A stretch of DNA of 64,000 bases. Source: Boletus sp. NGJ (lineage: Eukaryota; Basidiomycota; Agaricomycetes; Boletales; Boletaceae). This document shows, in pieces, positions 44,317-56,201 of the stretch. The first letter of the stretch is position 1; every line of letters begins with the position of its first letter. The notes beneath the pieces were generated by a model. The model saw only the letters and a program-made list of their open reading frames with translations. It was not told the DNA's origin and searched no databases. The translations under genes and the position numbers were made by a program. The stretch is from assembly GCA_019096195.1 (NCBI GenBank), contig JAGTXK010000055.1, positions 1,612,001-1,676,000 of the forward strand, read 5' to 3'.

Positions 44317-45884
44317 GCTACTTTCCAGACAATGATGAATGATCTACTCCTGAATATGCATGATGTTATGATTGTCTATATTGATGACCTCATGATTTTT
44401 ACAAAAACAAATGACATCACAGAACACAAAAGAATTATAAAGAAAGTATTGCAATGCCTCAAAGATAATGATCTATTTGCAAAACCAGAGAGGTGCATCT
44501 ATAGTGTCCAAGAAATAAAATTTCTTGGTATACTGGTATCTAGAGACAGAATCAAAATGGACAACAGTAAAGTCACAGCCATTAAGAAATGGCCAATTCC
44601 AAAGATTATTAGAGATGTACATAGTTTTCTCAGTCTAGCAAACTTCTACTGGAGACTCATTGAAGGATATGACCAAGTGGCACAACCCTTAATTGATTTT
44701 ACTAGAAAGGATGTACTTTTTTGAATGGAAAAAGGCATAGCAAACAGCATTTCATTTGATATGCTTAAACAGAGACTCACCACTGCCCTTATTTCAATAA
44801 CAACAAAGTATTCCATCTAGAAATAGATGCTTTTGGATTATACCACTAGAGCAGGCTCTTTATAGAACAACTTGCAAAATGCCACCCTATTACATTCTCC
44901 TCATATTCCATGACCCCTGAAGAATGTAACTACCCCATAGCTGACAAGGAAATGCTTAATGTCATTAGATCATTCAAACAATGATGTCACTATCTTAAAG
45001 GCACACCCCATCAGTTCAAAATCTGAAATGATCATGCTAATCTCCAATGGTTTATAAAATGACAAGATATTAACTGTTAACAAGCCTAATGTGCATATGT
45101 TTCAATTACACAAGGCTTCATAAGGCAGGCACCACTATGGGAAGAGTTGATGCTTTATCTCAATGTGAAGACCACACTATTGGAATAGAAAATGACAATA
45201 TCAGAGTGCTAGTCATTCCCTCTGAGCAGATTAGTATTACAGAAGTTTGCATCACTACAGACTCACACAAAGATGAACTTCTTTATGACAAAGCAGAAAA
45301 GATCTACACATCTGATGAATTACAAATGGAGATTATTAGATTGCATCATGATACTCCAGTTTCAGGACATCCTGGATCAGCAAAGATCATAGAACTTGTA
45401 CAATAAAACTATATATAACCTGGCATGAATACATTCATCAAAGAATATGTCTCTAGATGTGAACTATGTGCAAGATGCAAGCCATCTAATATAGCACTGC
45501 CTGGAAAACTTTGACCACTAGATCTACCTAATATGCCCTGGATTGAAATAACCATAGATTTCACTACTGATCTATACCCCTATCTAAAGGATTTGACTTA
45601 ATCCTAGTAGTCATTGATTGATTGTCTAAAGAAGTCAAATTCATTCCATGCAATAAAACAGTCACTGCACTAGATATGGCTCAACTATATTTTCATAATG
45701 TTTGGAGAAACCATGGACTACCTCAGAGTATACTGTCAGATAGAGGATCACAGTATGCATCCCAAATCATGAAAGGCTTATGCAAAAGACTCAGTATACA
45801 ACCAAAGCTACTACTGCTTTCCACTCATAAACAGATGAACAGACAAAGAATGAACTGAGATCTTCCAGAATATCTTAGACTCTT

Positions 45885-46455
45885 TGTCATATCCCATGTA
45901 ATTCGACAAGTCCAACTCCGGCACTCTGTCCATAACTCCAGCGTGTTCTCCCTCAGAGTACATCCTTATACCCTCGGACTTGTAATACCCTCACTATAGT
46001 ATTCATACTTCTCCTTTCGATACATAACCTATGCTTCTTCATTTGTCCTAGTCCCGCCTTATAGTTGTCTCTGACCCAGTGTCTGTCTTGCTTAGGAGCA
46101 CTGCTCCGGCAAGGTCCCATCTCCATCCTGTTACTCATTACACCTTATGAACTCCGTTACTAATACTTTCGTTCTGATCGTATATAAACCCTCTGTACTA
46201 CTCCTGTAAAGTCAGTTCAATACTCAACTCTGAACACTCCTCCTGTCTCCCGTCTGAGTCTCAACAACTCACTCTGACCCTCTGCTCGACTTGACATTTG
46301 ACTATGTTGAGTCCAAACCTCTGACCCTCCTACGTCTTCGAAATCCAGGACATTGGACTCGAGCAAGGGTGCACCACATAAGGTGAAGCCAAGTCCCAAC
46401 ACCCTCAAGTAACTCCAGTCCTTCAGAGTTTCATCAGAGTTGTCCATTCTTAACA
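45885..46455 (+). repeat. Solo LTR, family D (copy 2)
   Basis: 571 bp, TGTCATATCCCATG to TTCTTAACA, perfect target duplication CTCTT (45880-45884, 46456-46460). It lies inside the integrase part of the Gypsy fossil. It keeps more CpGs than copy 1, so is probably younger. Confidence 0.88.
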
Positions 46456-47652
46456 CTCTTCACCACTGAAAAGCAAGAAGATTGGATTGATTGGTTACCT
46501 CTAGCATAGTTCTCCTATAATGCAAAGAAGCAGGCTTCTACACAAAAGTCACTATTTGAAGTGACATGATTATATGTTTTCTAAATGGGCTTTGAAGAGA
46601 AAGTTACCAAAGCACCTGCAGCAGAAGAATTCACTACAACTATGCAGGATACACTAACCCAAATGAAAGCTAATTTTGAGAAAGCACAACAATAGATGAA
46701 AGTCCAAGCAAACAAACATGGATCTAAAGCCCCTAAATATCAGATTGGCAATCAAGTTTAGCTTTCAACTGAGAATCTAAAGTTAACTTATGCATCTAAG
46801 AAGCTCACAGAACAATGATTAGGACCATATGAAATCATGAAACTTGTAGGAGATAATATACTAGAACTGAGATTGCCACACTCAATGCATATATATCCAG
46901 TTGTCAACATATCTTGTGTTTGTTCATACAAAGATTGTCTAGAAGGACAAATAACCTTCCATCCTGGTCCAGTGAATGTCACTGAAGATTAAGAAATTAA
47001 ATATGAGGTTGATTACATCATTGATACCCAATTTAAAAGAAATCAACTAGAATACAGTATTTTATGCATTGTCAAAAATATATGAATGAAGATCATATAT
47101 GGAAACCTCTAAGTAACCTTAATAGTGCTTAGAAAACAATACAAGAGTTCCATAAGAAACATCCTAATGCCCCTCAACATATCCACATTACATAAACAAA
47201 TTTCTTTCCAAGTTTTATAAACTACAGATTTCCTTTATAAGAAATTTCTTCACTAAAACTACCTTTCAATCACCTAGAAGTTGATTCATAGAGAGAGATA
47301 ATGTTATAGACTGTATTATTTTTCCATTATTTCTACTATTTTTCCCAATTTTATACATTGATTTTCATTTTAGCCCCTCTAACCTGATCCTTCTAAATGC
47401 TCAAGTCCATCCATAGATCTAGACCCACAGACCTTATGGCATTTTCATATATGCTTGTAGAATCACATATGTTAGTCTATAATCTAGATTGCCTCATGCT
47501 CATCTTGCTAACAGAGGTCACTGCAAATAGTGGCATTTGTTTTTGCACAGCTAAGTTCATTGCTCAATAACAAGTATACACTGATCACAAAATAACTCTA
47601 GCTTATTGTTGGTATCAAAGGTGATGTCTTGCAACTCAGTAATTCCCACTGA

Positions 47653-48182
47653 TGAAACAGTCAAACCCTACCTAGGGCTGATCTAGACAATAGGCAAGTG
47701 AAGTTTAGTATTTGTAGCTCTTAGCCCAGATCTGTAAAGGATGGGAAAGACCAAGAGGACAAGACTGAGATCCTCTGGCAGCTCTTGGGCCTTTATATAC
47801 TGTCTAGGAGTTTACATCTGTGTATACTAGATCTATCAATATGCTATGCTATATGCATGATTGGTGAGGCTAACATGAGGATAACATATATATCAGCACA
47901 GCCATGGAATGGAAGGGAAGTATAGCATGAGGAGTACATAAGGTGGACAAGTCATAGATAGGGGCATGAGGTGAGCATGAGGTGATCTAGACCTAGAATG
48001 AGTTATAGAGAATGGCATGAGGATGCCACGAGGTCTGTGGGTCTAGATCTATGGATGGACTTGAGCATTTAGAAGGATTAGGTTATAGGGGCTAATTATG
48101 TATAGGGACTAAATGTGAAAGTTATTGTATAAAATCAGGACAAATAGTAGAAATAAAGGGAAAAATAATATGGTCTGTAACA
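47653..48182 (-). repeat. Solo LTR, family F (copy 2)
   Basis: 530 bp in reverse orientation; target duplication ACTGA (47648-47652, 48183-48187). Read on the minus strand it starts TGTTACAGACCATATT. It is the same family as the truncated 3' LTR at 47304-47506, but inverted to it and only 146 bp away. Other partial copies are at 52620-52790 (-) and 54249-54618 (+). Confidence 0.85.
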
Positions 48183-48187
48183 ACTGA

Positions 48188-49378
48188 TCAGAACTTTGGA
48201 CAGATTATCTTGGAGTCATTAAACAAAAATACAATGTTATCTTCAGTTTCCTTCTCAGCATTTTCCACCATAATAACAAACATCTGACAGTGGGAGAGTC
48301 AGCTGATGCCTAGCTCATCCTTATGGAATGGAGCCTGTATATAACATACTTGAGCATAGATTTGAATTTGTTGTATACATATACCATATACATATCAGTC
48401 TGATTTCTAATTTTCCAATGATATGGTTTCTTCACTGCCTATACCAAAGCAAAGTATCAATGTTTAATGATGATGGAATTGTGCACACCATGCAGCATCA
48501 ACCTTATACTTTGCTTAGATGTTGCATTGTGCATAATCTCAAGCACTGTTAGGATGGCCACTTTGTGCTGTTCAATGCATGCAATTTTTTCCTTATAGTA
48601 TTTCATCCATGTTGATATGATAATATATCACTGTCAGTCAACATAAAGCAACATCATGCTATGGTCTATAATTTATGTCTGTGTACCTTTGAGACTATGC
48701 TCTACATGAATTTGCTACTGGTGATTATGTTCAACAACAACATGTGGCATCTTGGGGTTACCAAACAGAATCAGATGCCACATCTCCTCTGTCTCATTGA
48801 GCAGGTGATATCCAGCAATATCATACATACTTAGATACAGCACAGGCAAGGACTGCTACAAATGAAAACTAGATGGTGCACAAGCCTATGCACTGGCTGA
48901 TACAATAAAAGCACTCATCAATGTTAGTGCCTTGGTTGCCTGCCAATACACTCTGCATCCAATACACTGCTTTTGAATGGTCTATCCTCAGTTTTCTGGA
49001 TTTGGTGGTACATTAAAGTAGGAATTCAAGATGTACAGTAATATGTGTATGCACTCACTAAGGTACTGACTCTGATCACCACCAGGACTGGCAAAACCTC
49101 TTTCAACATTTTGATTGGGACCACTCTTAGACAATTAACATTGGATGACTATGTGATGCCCTTATTTAATTTGGGTGCATGCCACCATGTTCTTCCATCC
49201 ATCCATTTCTGCCATTTTTGATCAGGCTGATTGATGGTTGCCAACTGCACAGATACTGTCTTATGGCTGCAACTTATTAAGCTCATTGAACACACATATG
49301 TGTCACTCATGTGATATACTCTGAGGATCTGCTTCCAAGCATCATGTTCAATTGCCTTGTGAGTGTATACATTGGGCA
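48188..49378. other. AT-rich region without recognisable genes
   Basis: About 1.2 kb, CpG-poor, between a solo LTR and the intact Tc1 element. Short frames only. Nothing recognised. Confidence 0.4.
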
Positions 49379-49380
49379 TA

Positions 49381-50953
49381 CAGTGGCTCAAAAAAGTGTC
49401 CCAATGTTTAACTATTTTGCAAAGACTTGACATTTGCAAAAGAACCAAAAGGTATTAGCCCTAATCCTTGCCCTGAAGATGAGCCCTTAGTCATGTGAGT
49501 TGGTTGTCATGGTACTGAGTTATAGCCATATTAAAAGGATATGTCATTGGGACACTTATTTGACCCTGATATTATCAACTATTATTTAGTAAATAACATA
49601 AGGTTCTGATGGATGCTGTGCTTCAACCCTGTCTGATTATGTCACTTACATAACTCCAAATGGGTATAAAGAGCAGAGATACCATTCAGCCAACCCTACT
49701 TCATTATGAAATCCACTCCCTCCTCTGCTAGAGCCAATATTCTTTTTCTCTCTGAATCTGGCCTTTCTACTAGGCAAATATCATTCCAAACTGGTCTGGG
49801 GAAGTCTACTGTGGCCAGGGTTATCAAGGAGATCCACCCAGGCAAGGAAAACATCAAATTAGGATGTCCTTCTAAACTTTCTCCTACTGATAAAAGGAGA
49901 ATTGTCTCTAGTATTACCTCTGGCAAAGTTGAAAATGCTGTCCAGGCTACCCATCTCATCAATTCTGCTCTCTCTTCTCCTGTCTCTGCTCAAACTGTTA
50001 GGAATGTTCTCAAGTCTGCATCTCTCAAGGCTGTAGTCAAGAAAAAGAAGCCACTCTTGTCTGTGAAGCATAGGCAACATAGGCTAGCCTTTGCTCTCAA
50101 GCACCAACATTGGACTGTGGAGGACTGGACTAGGGTTATATGGTCAGATGAAACCAAGATCAACAGGATTGGGTCAGATGGAAGGAAGTATGTATGGAAA
50201 TTGGCAGGAAAGTCTTTGCAAGACAAGGAAGTTCAGGGAACAGTAAAGTTTGGAGGAGGTTCCTTGATGGTTTGGGGATGCATGAGTTGGAGTGGAGTGG
50301 GGATTCTTGCAGAGGTTGAAGGGAGGATGAATGCTGAGCAGTATGTCTCCATTTTGGAGGATAATCTGCATCCTTCCATGGAAAATTCTGGAATTCCTGA
50401 AGAGAGCATTATCTTTCAACAAGATAATGACTCCAAGCACACCTCTAAAAGAGCCAAGGAGTGGCTGGAATCTCAAGGGATCAAGCTTCTGGACTGGCCA
50501 GCACAATCTCCAGACCTTAATCCCATTGAACATCTCTGGCAAATCCTCAAAAAAAAACTCAATAGCTATACAACACCACCAAAAGGAGTATGGGAGCTTT
50601 GGGAGAGAATTGAAGTGGAGTGGGGGAAGATAGAGGTTGAGGAGTGTCAAGGATTGATAGAGAGTATGGCTAGAAGACTAGAGGCAGTGATAAAAGCAAA
50701 GGGAGGGCATACAAAGTACTAAATTGAAGAATAGAAATGTTGCTCAAAAAGGTGTCCCAATGACATGTCACTTTAATATGGCTATATCTCAGTGCCATGA
50801 CAACCAAATTATATGACTGAGGGCTCATCTTCAGGGCAAGGATTAGGGCTATCAATGGCCCAGCAAGGGTTAGGGCTAATACCTTTTGGTGCTTTTGCAA
50901 ATGTCAAGTCTTTGCAAAATAGCCAAACATTGGGACACTTTTTTGAGCCACTG
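49381..50953 (+). mobile_element. Tc1/mariner element, copy 2 (complete)
   Basis: 1573 bp flanked by TA (49379-49380, 50954-50955). The terminal inverted repeats are about 185 bp (49381-49565) and 212 bp (50742-50953). Each end has an outer GCTCAAAAAAGTGTCCCAAT and an inner word that is near its reverse complement, so each end may fold on itself. It carries one full-length transposase gene. It is about 97% or more alike to copy 1 by eye. I found no CpG in the coding part. Intact ends and gene suggest it may be, or was recently, mobile. Confidence 0.93.
49706..50722 (+). CDS. Tc1-type DD34E transposase, intact
   Basis: A 338-aa cut-and-paste transposase, the normal length for Tc1. The N-terminal paired-like DNA-binding region contains two helix-turn-helix parts: STRQISFQTGLGKSTVARVI, then QTVRNVLKSASLKAV after a linker of about 70 residues. 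The catalytic triad is D in VIWSDETKINR, D in IFQQDNDSKHTS, and E in LNPIEHLW, with 34 residues between the last two (DD34E). GGGSLMVWGCMSW is also typical. The C-terminus is AKGGHTKY and the stop is at 50720-50722. All arginine codons appear to be AGA/AGG and no CpG was seen in the 1017 bp. The start ATG follows the left terminal repeat by about 140 bp and a weak TATA-like GGTATAAAGAG near 49662. Confidence 0.94.
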   Translation: MKSTPSSARANILFLSESGLSTRQISFQTGLGKSTVARVIKEIHPGKENIKLGCPSKLSPTDKRRIVSSITSGKVENAVQATHLINSALSSPVSAQTVRNVLKSASLKAVVKKKKPLLSVKHRQHRLAFALKHQHWTVEDWTRVIWSDETKINRIGSDGRKYVWKLAGKSLQDKEVQGTVKFGGGSLMVWGCMSWSGVGILAEVEGRMNAEQYVSILEDNLHPSMENSGIPEESIIFQQDNDSKHTSKRAKEWLESQGIKLLDWPAQSPDLNPIEHLWQILKKKLNSYTTPPKGVWELWERIEVEWGKIEVEECQGLIESMARRLEAVIKAKGGHTKY

Positions 50954-50989
50954 TAGATAAAAAGCAAAATGAAATCAAGGAACAGGAAC

Positions 50990-52790
50990 TAGATAGATCT
51001 ATTAAAGATCAAGTCTAGGTATCTACATTGTGGAGTCTATTTCCCAAGTGTCTGCTGGCTATTTGGCTTCTTCAATGATAGGGGTTACTTCAGATATGAG
51101 ACTAGCAAGGGTCAGATGGTATTTGTGTCCAGTCTGGCTAATGAAGTTAGAGAGAAAAGATGAATAATAGAATCAGCTAGTGATTTGTTGGATCTGACTG
51201 GTCAGGATATGAGTAAATATCCAATCCATCCACTTGGGTGTGTGATGGTCTGGTTGCTCAATTTCTAGGGGTTGAGCATTCCAGACATTCTCATTGTCAA
51301 AATCTGAAATGTGCCAACCATTCTAATAGTTGGGATTTTTCCAGTTTGCTAGTTCTTCTTCTTTGATCTCTGCTTGTCCTTGGATGTTCCAAGTGATAGT
51401 AGGGTCACTGATTGTAACTGACCAGAATTTGCATTTCTGGGAAAGTCAATTGTAAGGAGGCGATTTTTAGGTGTTGATCTACATATGAATGCAATATATG
51501 ATAGCAAGGAGTGAGGTGGTGTAGATATATAGGATTATGAATAGGAACTGATTCATATAGGTTTATAAACCTTACAAGTGTTTTGTCATTTTAAATGATG
51601 TGAAGTTTTCAAGATTGAGTGATAGAGAGAATTGGGCTGATAGAGGTTACCTGATTTCCACTTGGTGAGATTTGTTACATGAAATTGAAAGTGCTTCCTT
51701 TAATTAGAGTTCAACTTCTAAGGTTGATTTATGCAATCCATGCTTACTGAGTGATGTGACTTAAATTCTCTTCATCAGACTCAGTATGGAGGAGGAGCAG
51801 CTGGTTTATTTGGGATAGAAATAGGATGAGGGTGGAATCTAGGTACTCTGCAGATTGTAGGTATAAGGATACTAGTGCCAGTTGAAATCTGTATGGTAAT
51901 GCACAGATGTGTGGAGTACAGCTCAAGTTCTAAGAGTAGATGTAGTGCCATGTACAGAAATAGTAAGTATGATACGATCAGGAGTTGATTGCTCTGAAAA
52001 TGTTGACTAAAGTCATAGACATGCCTTGATATGGGTATAGGCTGTATGAACTCTCCTTCTGATCTGATTGATCTGTTCCTGATGGGCTCATTACTGTAAA
52101 CCCAATTGTATTCCCTCTCTAAGATCTCCAAAAGGAGAAAAGAACTGGAAATGAAGAGAATCAAGTAGTGTTGTTGCCTCTGATGAGGTAGTGGGGGCAT
52201 GGAGGATGATGTCAGGGGATGCTCCATAGTGACTGACTATCTGATCCAAACTAACTACCTCAGCTAGCAGGGTTGGTTCTCTTATGGGGGTAGCCAGCCT
52301 ATAGATACTCAAGTATAGAGTGTACCAAGGTGGTGAGCTTTAGGTGTAATACAATGAGAGCCTGCTGGTGGCTCAATGAGAGGAACCTGGAGCTATATGT
52401 GCTCTCTGTGTGCTCTGATGGTGTCTTCTCTCTACCAAAGAATTGGAGGGGAATGAAGGGAGTCTCCTCATGCTTGATAGGCACTGATGGTTACAAGGGA
52501 ACAGTGGGGAACTATGGGCAGCAAGTTGGTGAGCTTCTACTAATGACTAGGGACAAGAGTTAACAAGAGGTGGGTGATTGGGTAGCTAGTTCAAGGACCA
52601 GTTAGAAATCTTGTTCTAATGAAATGACCCCCTATCTGGGGGTGATCTAGACAATAGGCCAGTGATGCTAGTACTTGTAGCTCTTAGCCCAGACCTATAG
52701 AGGATGGAAAAGACCAAGAGAACAAGACTGAGATCCTCTGGTGGCTCTTGGGCCTTTATATGTATATGCCACCTCTGAACACACAGTAAC
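50990..52790 (-). mobile_element. 5' fragment of a Gypsy element: partial LTR (family F) and gag
   Basis: Minus-strand order: LTR end 52790-52620 (TGAAATGACC on the plus strand marks the LTR edge), then a gag-like region reading down to about 51.0 kb with PIREPTLLAEVVSLDQIVSH and RHVYDFSQHFQSNQ. Part of it (about 51180-51330) is an inverted match to 41790-41945 of the other Gypsy fossil, so they are one family. It is truncated and broken with several breaks; no pol region is left. Confidence 0.6.
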
Positions 52791-52805
52791 TTCTGTGTCA
52801 GGTGA

Positions 52806-54094
52806 AGCAATGAAAACTACAAACAATAGGCTTTCCTAGACTTTTGCTTTGCCTCCCATGGTTAGAACACTATTAGCTAGGGGAAATATACCTCCTAGAC
52901 AAAATGGTATCTATGAAGATCTACTAGATGTAAGTTGGTAGAATACTTAGTATAGCTAAGTGCATAGGTTGTTTGCCAATTCCCAACAAATATTAAAGAA
53001 TTGGAATTGATTTAGTTCAACTGTGGTCTGGTTAGTAAGGTGTTAGTGGTGTAAATAAGTATAAACAATGGTAAACATATCTAAAATGTATGCTAGTCAA
53101 CACTACTAGGTTGCTAGACTTTGTTCAAAAAGTGTTAGAAGATCAAATAAGTCAATTACTATAAAAGGAAATGACTTTGTGGCTGGTACTCTGGCAATAT
53201 ACTGGATTGTTGAGATGTTAAGATGTTCCAGATAAGACTGGAATGGATTCATACTTCACTTAGTTCACTCAGATAGGTTGTGATAATATAATCTTATTAT
53301 TTGCTAAAGAGAATGCAAGTTTAGGCTTTATTTGGCTGTACTGTCACTTATCCCTTTAGGTGGGCAGTCAGTAGAGTACCAGGATTGCTTAGATTCTAGT
53401 AGAATTAGAGTGTTGGGAATCCATTCTCTTTTGTTGCCCTATTAGAGTTTTCTCCCAAAAGGTGTCCTAATTTACTGTGCACTATTGGCTACAAGTCTTT
53501 ACTCCTAACAGTCTAACTAGCTATCTAAACAATGGAGATGGTCCTCCTCAAGGTCTTCTGTGGATTGCCTATGAGGGGTACTCCAAGTGGGTTAAGAATT
53601 GTTGTCCTTGAGAGAACTTCTCTGATTGAGATAAAACCTACTCTCTTGGTGGCCTGAAGGGCTCTTCTTTTATAGATAAATACATGGGCTTGACTGACCA
53701 AGATTTTCCTTACAAATACCAAGCTTTTGCTGACTGATGCATGGAGCACTATGGAACACCATAGAATTCCATGAAATGCTGAGTTATGTGATGCAAGGCT
53801 GTGTAGGATATGGTCACATGGTCACATTCTCTCACACACTTAACTATATATGTAATATTTACAATTCCATTAGCTATGTACTTGTAGACAGTAACAAAGC
53901 TATATGTTGGAGAAAAACATTAATTTCTCCTGAGTTTCTTGATGAAACATTTTGAAAATTGCAGGGGTGCTAGGTCATATTAAGGGTTATTAGGCTCTAA
54001 AATATTGATGATTCTAACTGCTACAAGTGGCAGAATTAATTCCATTTGAGTGGTGACTTCTAACTGTGCATGAAATGAGTTTGATGCAGGTCAA
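52806..54094. repeat. Interspersed repeat R, longest copy
   Basis: Its first 875 bp match 19061-19930. The end (about 53650-54094) matches the reverse complement of 56968-57480 (shared words around CAAAACATTAATTTCTCC and TTTTATAGATAAATACAT). No coding frame is convincing. This is the most complete copy and could serve as the reference for the family. Confidence 0.55.
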
Positions 54095-54248
54095 TAGAGA
54101 TAAGAGATGGTGGGAGAAACTTTGTATAGAAGCTGGTAGGGTATCCTCCATTCTAGACCCTTCTTGGGAGTGCAGTTGTAAATGTGGACCATATGCATTA
54201 AAGCAAATTCCGAATAGGATGAAGATAGGCAAGTGTGAAGACACATTG

Positions 54249-54618
54249 TGTTACAAATCATATTATTTGTCCCTTTATTTCTACTATTTTTCCTGATTTT
54301 ATACAATGACTTTTATATTTATCTCCTATAATCCAATTCTCCAAAATGCTCAAGTCCATCTATAGATCTAAACTCACAGACCTCATGGCATCCCCATGGC
54401 ATTCCCTCTGACTCATTCTAGGTCTAGATCACCTCATGCTAGCCTCATGCCCCTATCTATAACTCATCCACCTCATGTACTCCTCATAACTAGCTTCCCT
54501 TTCATTCCATGGGTGTACTGATACACATGTTATCCTTATGTTAGCCTCACCAATCATACATGTAGCATAGCATATTGATAGATCTAGTGTACACAGATGT
54601 AAATCCCAAAACAGTATA
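54249..54618 (+). repeat. Partial LTR, family F, cut by a Tc1/mariner insertion
   Basis: Starts TGTTACAAATCATATT and follows the reverse complement of 47653-48182 for about 370 bp to GATGTAAATCCC, then stops at a TA where a Tc1-like element begins. The expected rest of the LTR is not found past the element. Confidence 0.75.
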
Positions 54619-56016
54619 CAGTGACTTCCAAACCTGTTCCAATACCTAACTCTGATGCCACCCATGGGAATTTCACTTGGCTTTGGTGGGACAAATAATA
54701 GTACATACCCTTGGCTACCTATGGGCGCTTGGATCATGTGATTTTATCCAGAGGAAGTGGAGATATGGCTATTTTAAAACAGCAACTACATTGGAATAGT
54801 TTTGGAACTTTTGATTATCATAAGGGTATTTGGTATATATCAGTACTTGGTATATCCTCCTTTGGCTTTAAGCACTGCCTGAACTCTCCTAGGCATGCTT
54901 TCAATCAATCCCTGACACACCTCAGCTGGTATCTCATTCCATTTCTCCTGAGTTCTTCTCCACAACTCCTCTATTCCCTTAGGAGGCTCCTCATAGTCTG
55001 CCAGCTTCCTTTTGAGGTGAAGCCAGATATATTCTATGGGATTGAGGTCAGGAGACTGTGCAGGCCATACCATGGTCCTAAATTCCTGCTCTTCCAGCCA
55101 CTCCTTGACCTTTTTGCAAGTATGCTTGGGATCATTATCTTGTTGAAAGATAACATCAGAAGGATTCAGATCATAGAACTCCAAGGGATCCTGGAGTTCA
55201 TCCTTCAAAATTTGAAGGTAGAGATCACCATCCATCCTACCATCAATCTTGGTTGCATAGCCAACCCCATCCCAAGCTATACAGCCCCACAACATCAAAG
55301 AACCCCCTCCAAACTTCAAAGTCCCCTCAACTAATCTGTCACTAAGCCCCTCTCCTGGGTTTTTCCATGCCCATTTGCAACCATCTGACCCAAGACGATT
55401 GATTTTGGTCTCATCAGACCATACCACCTGCTTCCAGTCCTCTAGAGTCTAGTCCTTATGAGCATAAGCAAAGTCCAACCAAGCCTTGTAATGTTTAGTA
55501 GAGAGTAGTGGGCATTTGGGCTTGACTATGGCTTTCATACCAATCTTTTTCAAATGACAACGAACTGTATTAGGATGGAGAGGCTGGTTGGTGATAGTGG
55601 AGAGAGCTTTGGTGACCTGAACAGCATTCTCTGCCTTATTACTAGAGATAAGGTAAACAGCATAACGAATATTAACAGAGGAAAGCTTTGATGGACAGCC
55701 TCCAGCAGACTTTTGAAGGTCAAAACACTCCTTGGAACAAAGCCTAGAGATGGTAGCAATGCCAACACCTGTACTAGAGGCAATAGAGTAGATGGAATGG
55801 CCAGAATCAAGTTGAGAGAGGATAGTGTTCTTTTGAGTGGTAGAGAGAGATCGAATGATGGTAGTGGTTAAGAGTTAAGAAGTGTGGAAACATTTTTAGA
55901 CTCAGACATGATATTTATATGTATATCTTTGTTTGTACCACCAAACAACAGCAATTATCCCCTTATATCAGAAAGATTCTAATGCTCACATCAAAAGTGC
56001 CAATTGGGAGTCACTG
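54619..56016 (-). mobile_element. Tc1/mariner element, third family member (inactive)
   Basis: About 1.4 kb with CAGTGACTTCCAA at the left, CAGTGACTCCCAA reading in from the right, and TA on both sides. Only the first 13 or so bases pair well, so the right end may be partly deleted. The minus strand encodes a degraded transposase related to the 38.4-kb element. Confidence 0.82.
54840..55862 (-). pseudogene. Tc1 transposase with an in-frame stop
   Basis: The frame from about 55862 reads IIRSLSTTQKNTILSQLDSG, a helix-turn-helix region and KIGMKAIVKPKCPLLS. It meets a TAG where W is expected (AHKD, then TLEDW), near 55450. It then continues open to the end as VVWSDETKINRLGSDG, FGGGSLMLWGC, IFQQDNDPKHTCKKVKEW, LNPIEYIW and AKGGYTKY. 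The catalytic D, D and E are all retained. No usable start codon lies in frame upstream. Inactive, but young enough that most of the frame is open. Confidence 0.85.
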
Positions 56017-56201
56017 TACAGTATGTGCATCGCTCTGCACATACTTATGGTGGTGAGCTCAAACTGTAGCAACTGGACCATGAGGTGGAATTAGCAAAGG
56101 TGTAGTCTGATGGGAATGCTTGATCATTGTCATCATTATCTTCATTCACTGTCATTGTCTACCATGTTGTAATATATATGCAATGTAGTATGTTATGGTA
56201 T

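Larger units (their letters stand above)
41786..47506 (+). mobile_element. Gypsy (Ty3) LTR retrotransposon fossil
   Basis: Plus-strand order: gag-like region (about 41.79-43.2 kb, with a zinc-knuckle-like CFSCGG region near 43050), a protease-like segment (ALLDSGAN near 43440), reverse transcriptase (VYIDDLMIFTK at about 44.37 kb), RNase H, integrase (HHDTPVSGHPGSAKI; SDRGSQYASQ), and a degraded chromodomain-like tail near 47.0 kb. A purine-rich tract precedes a truncated 3' LTR (family F, 47304-47506). No 5' LTR was found. It is old, with about twenty breaks or more, nearly CpG-free, and carries two later solo LTR insertions (43500-44316, 45885-46455). Confidence 0.83.
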
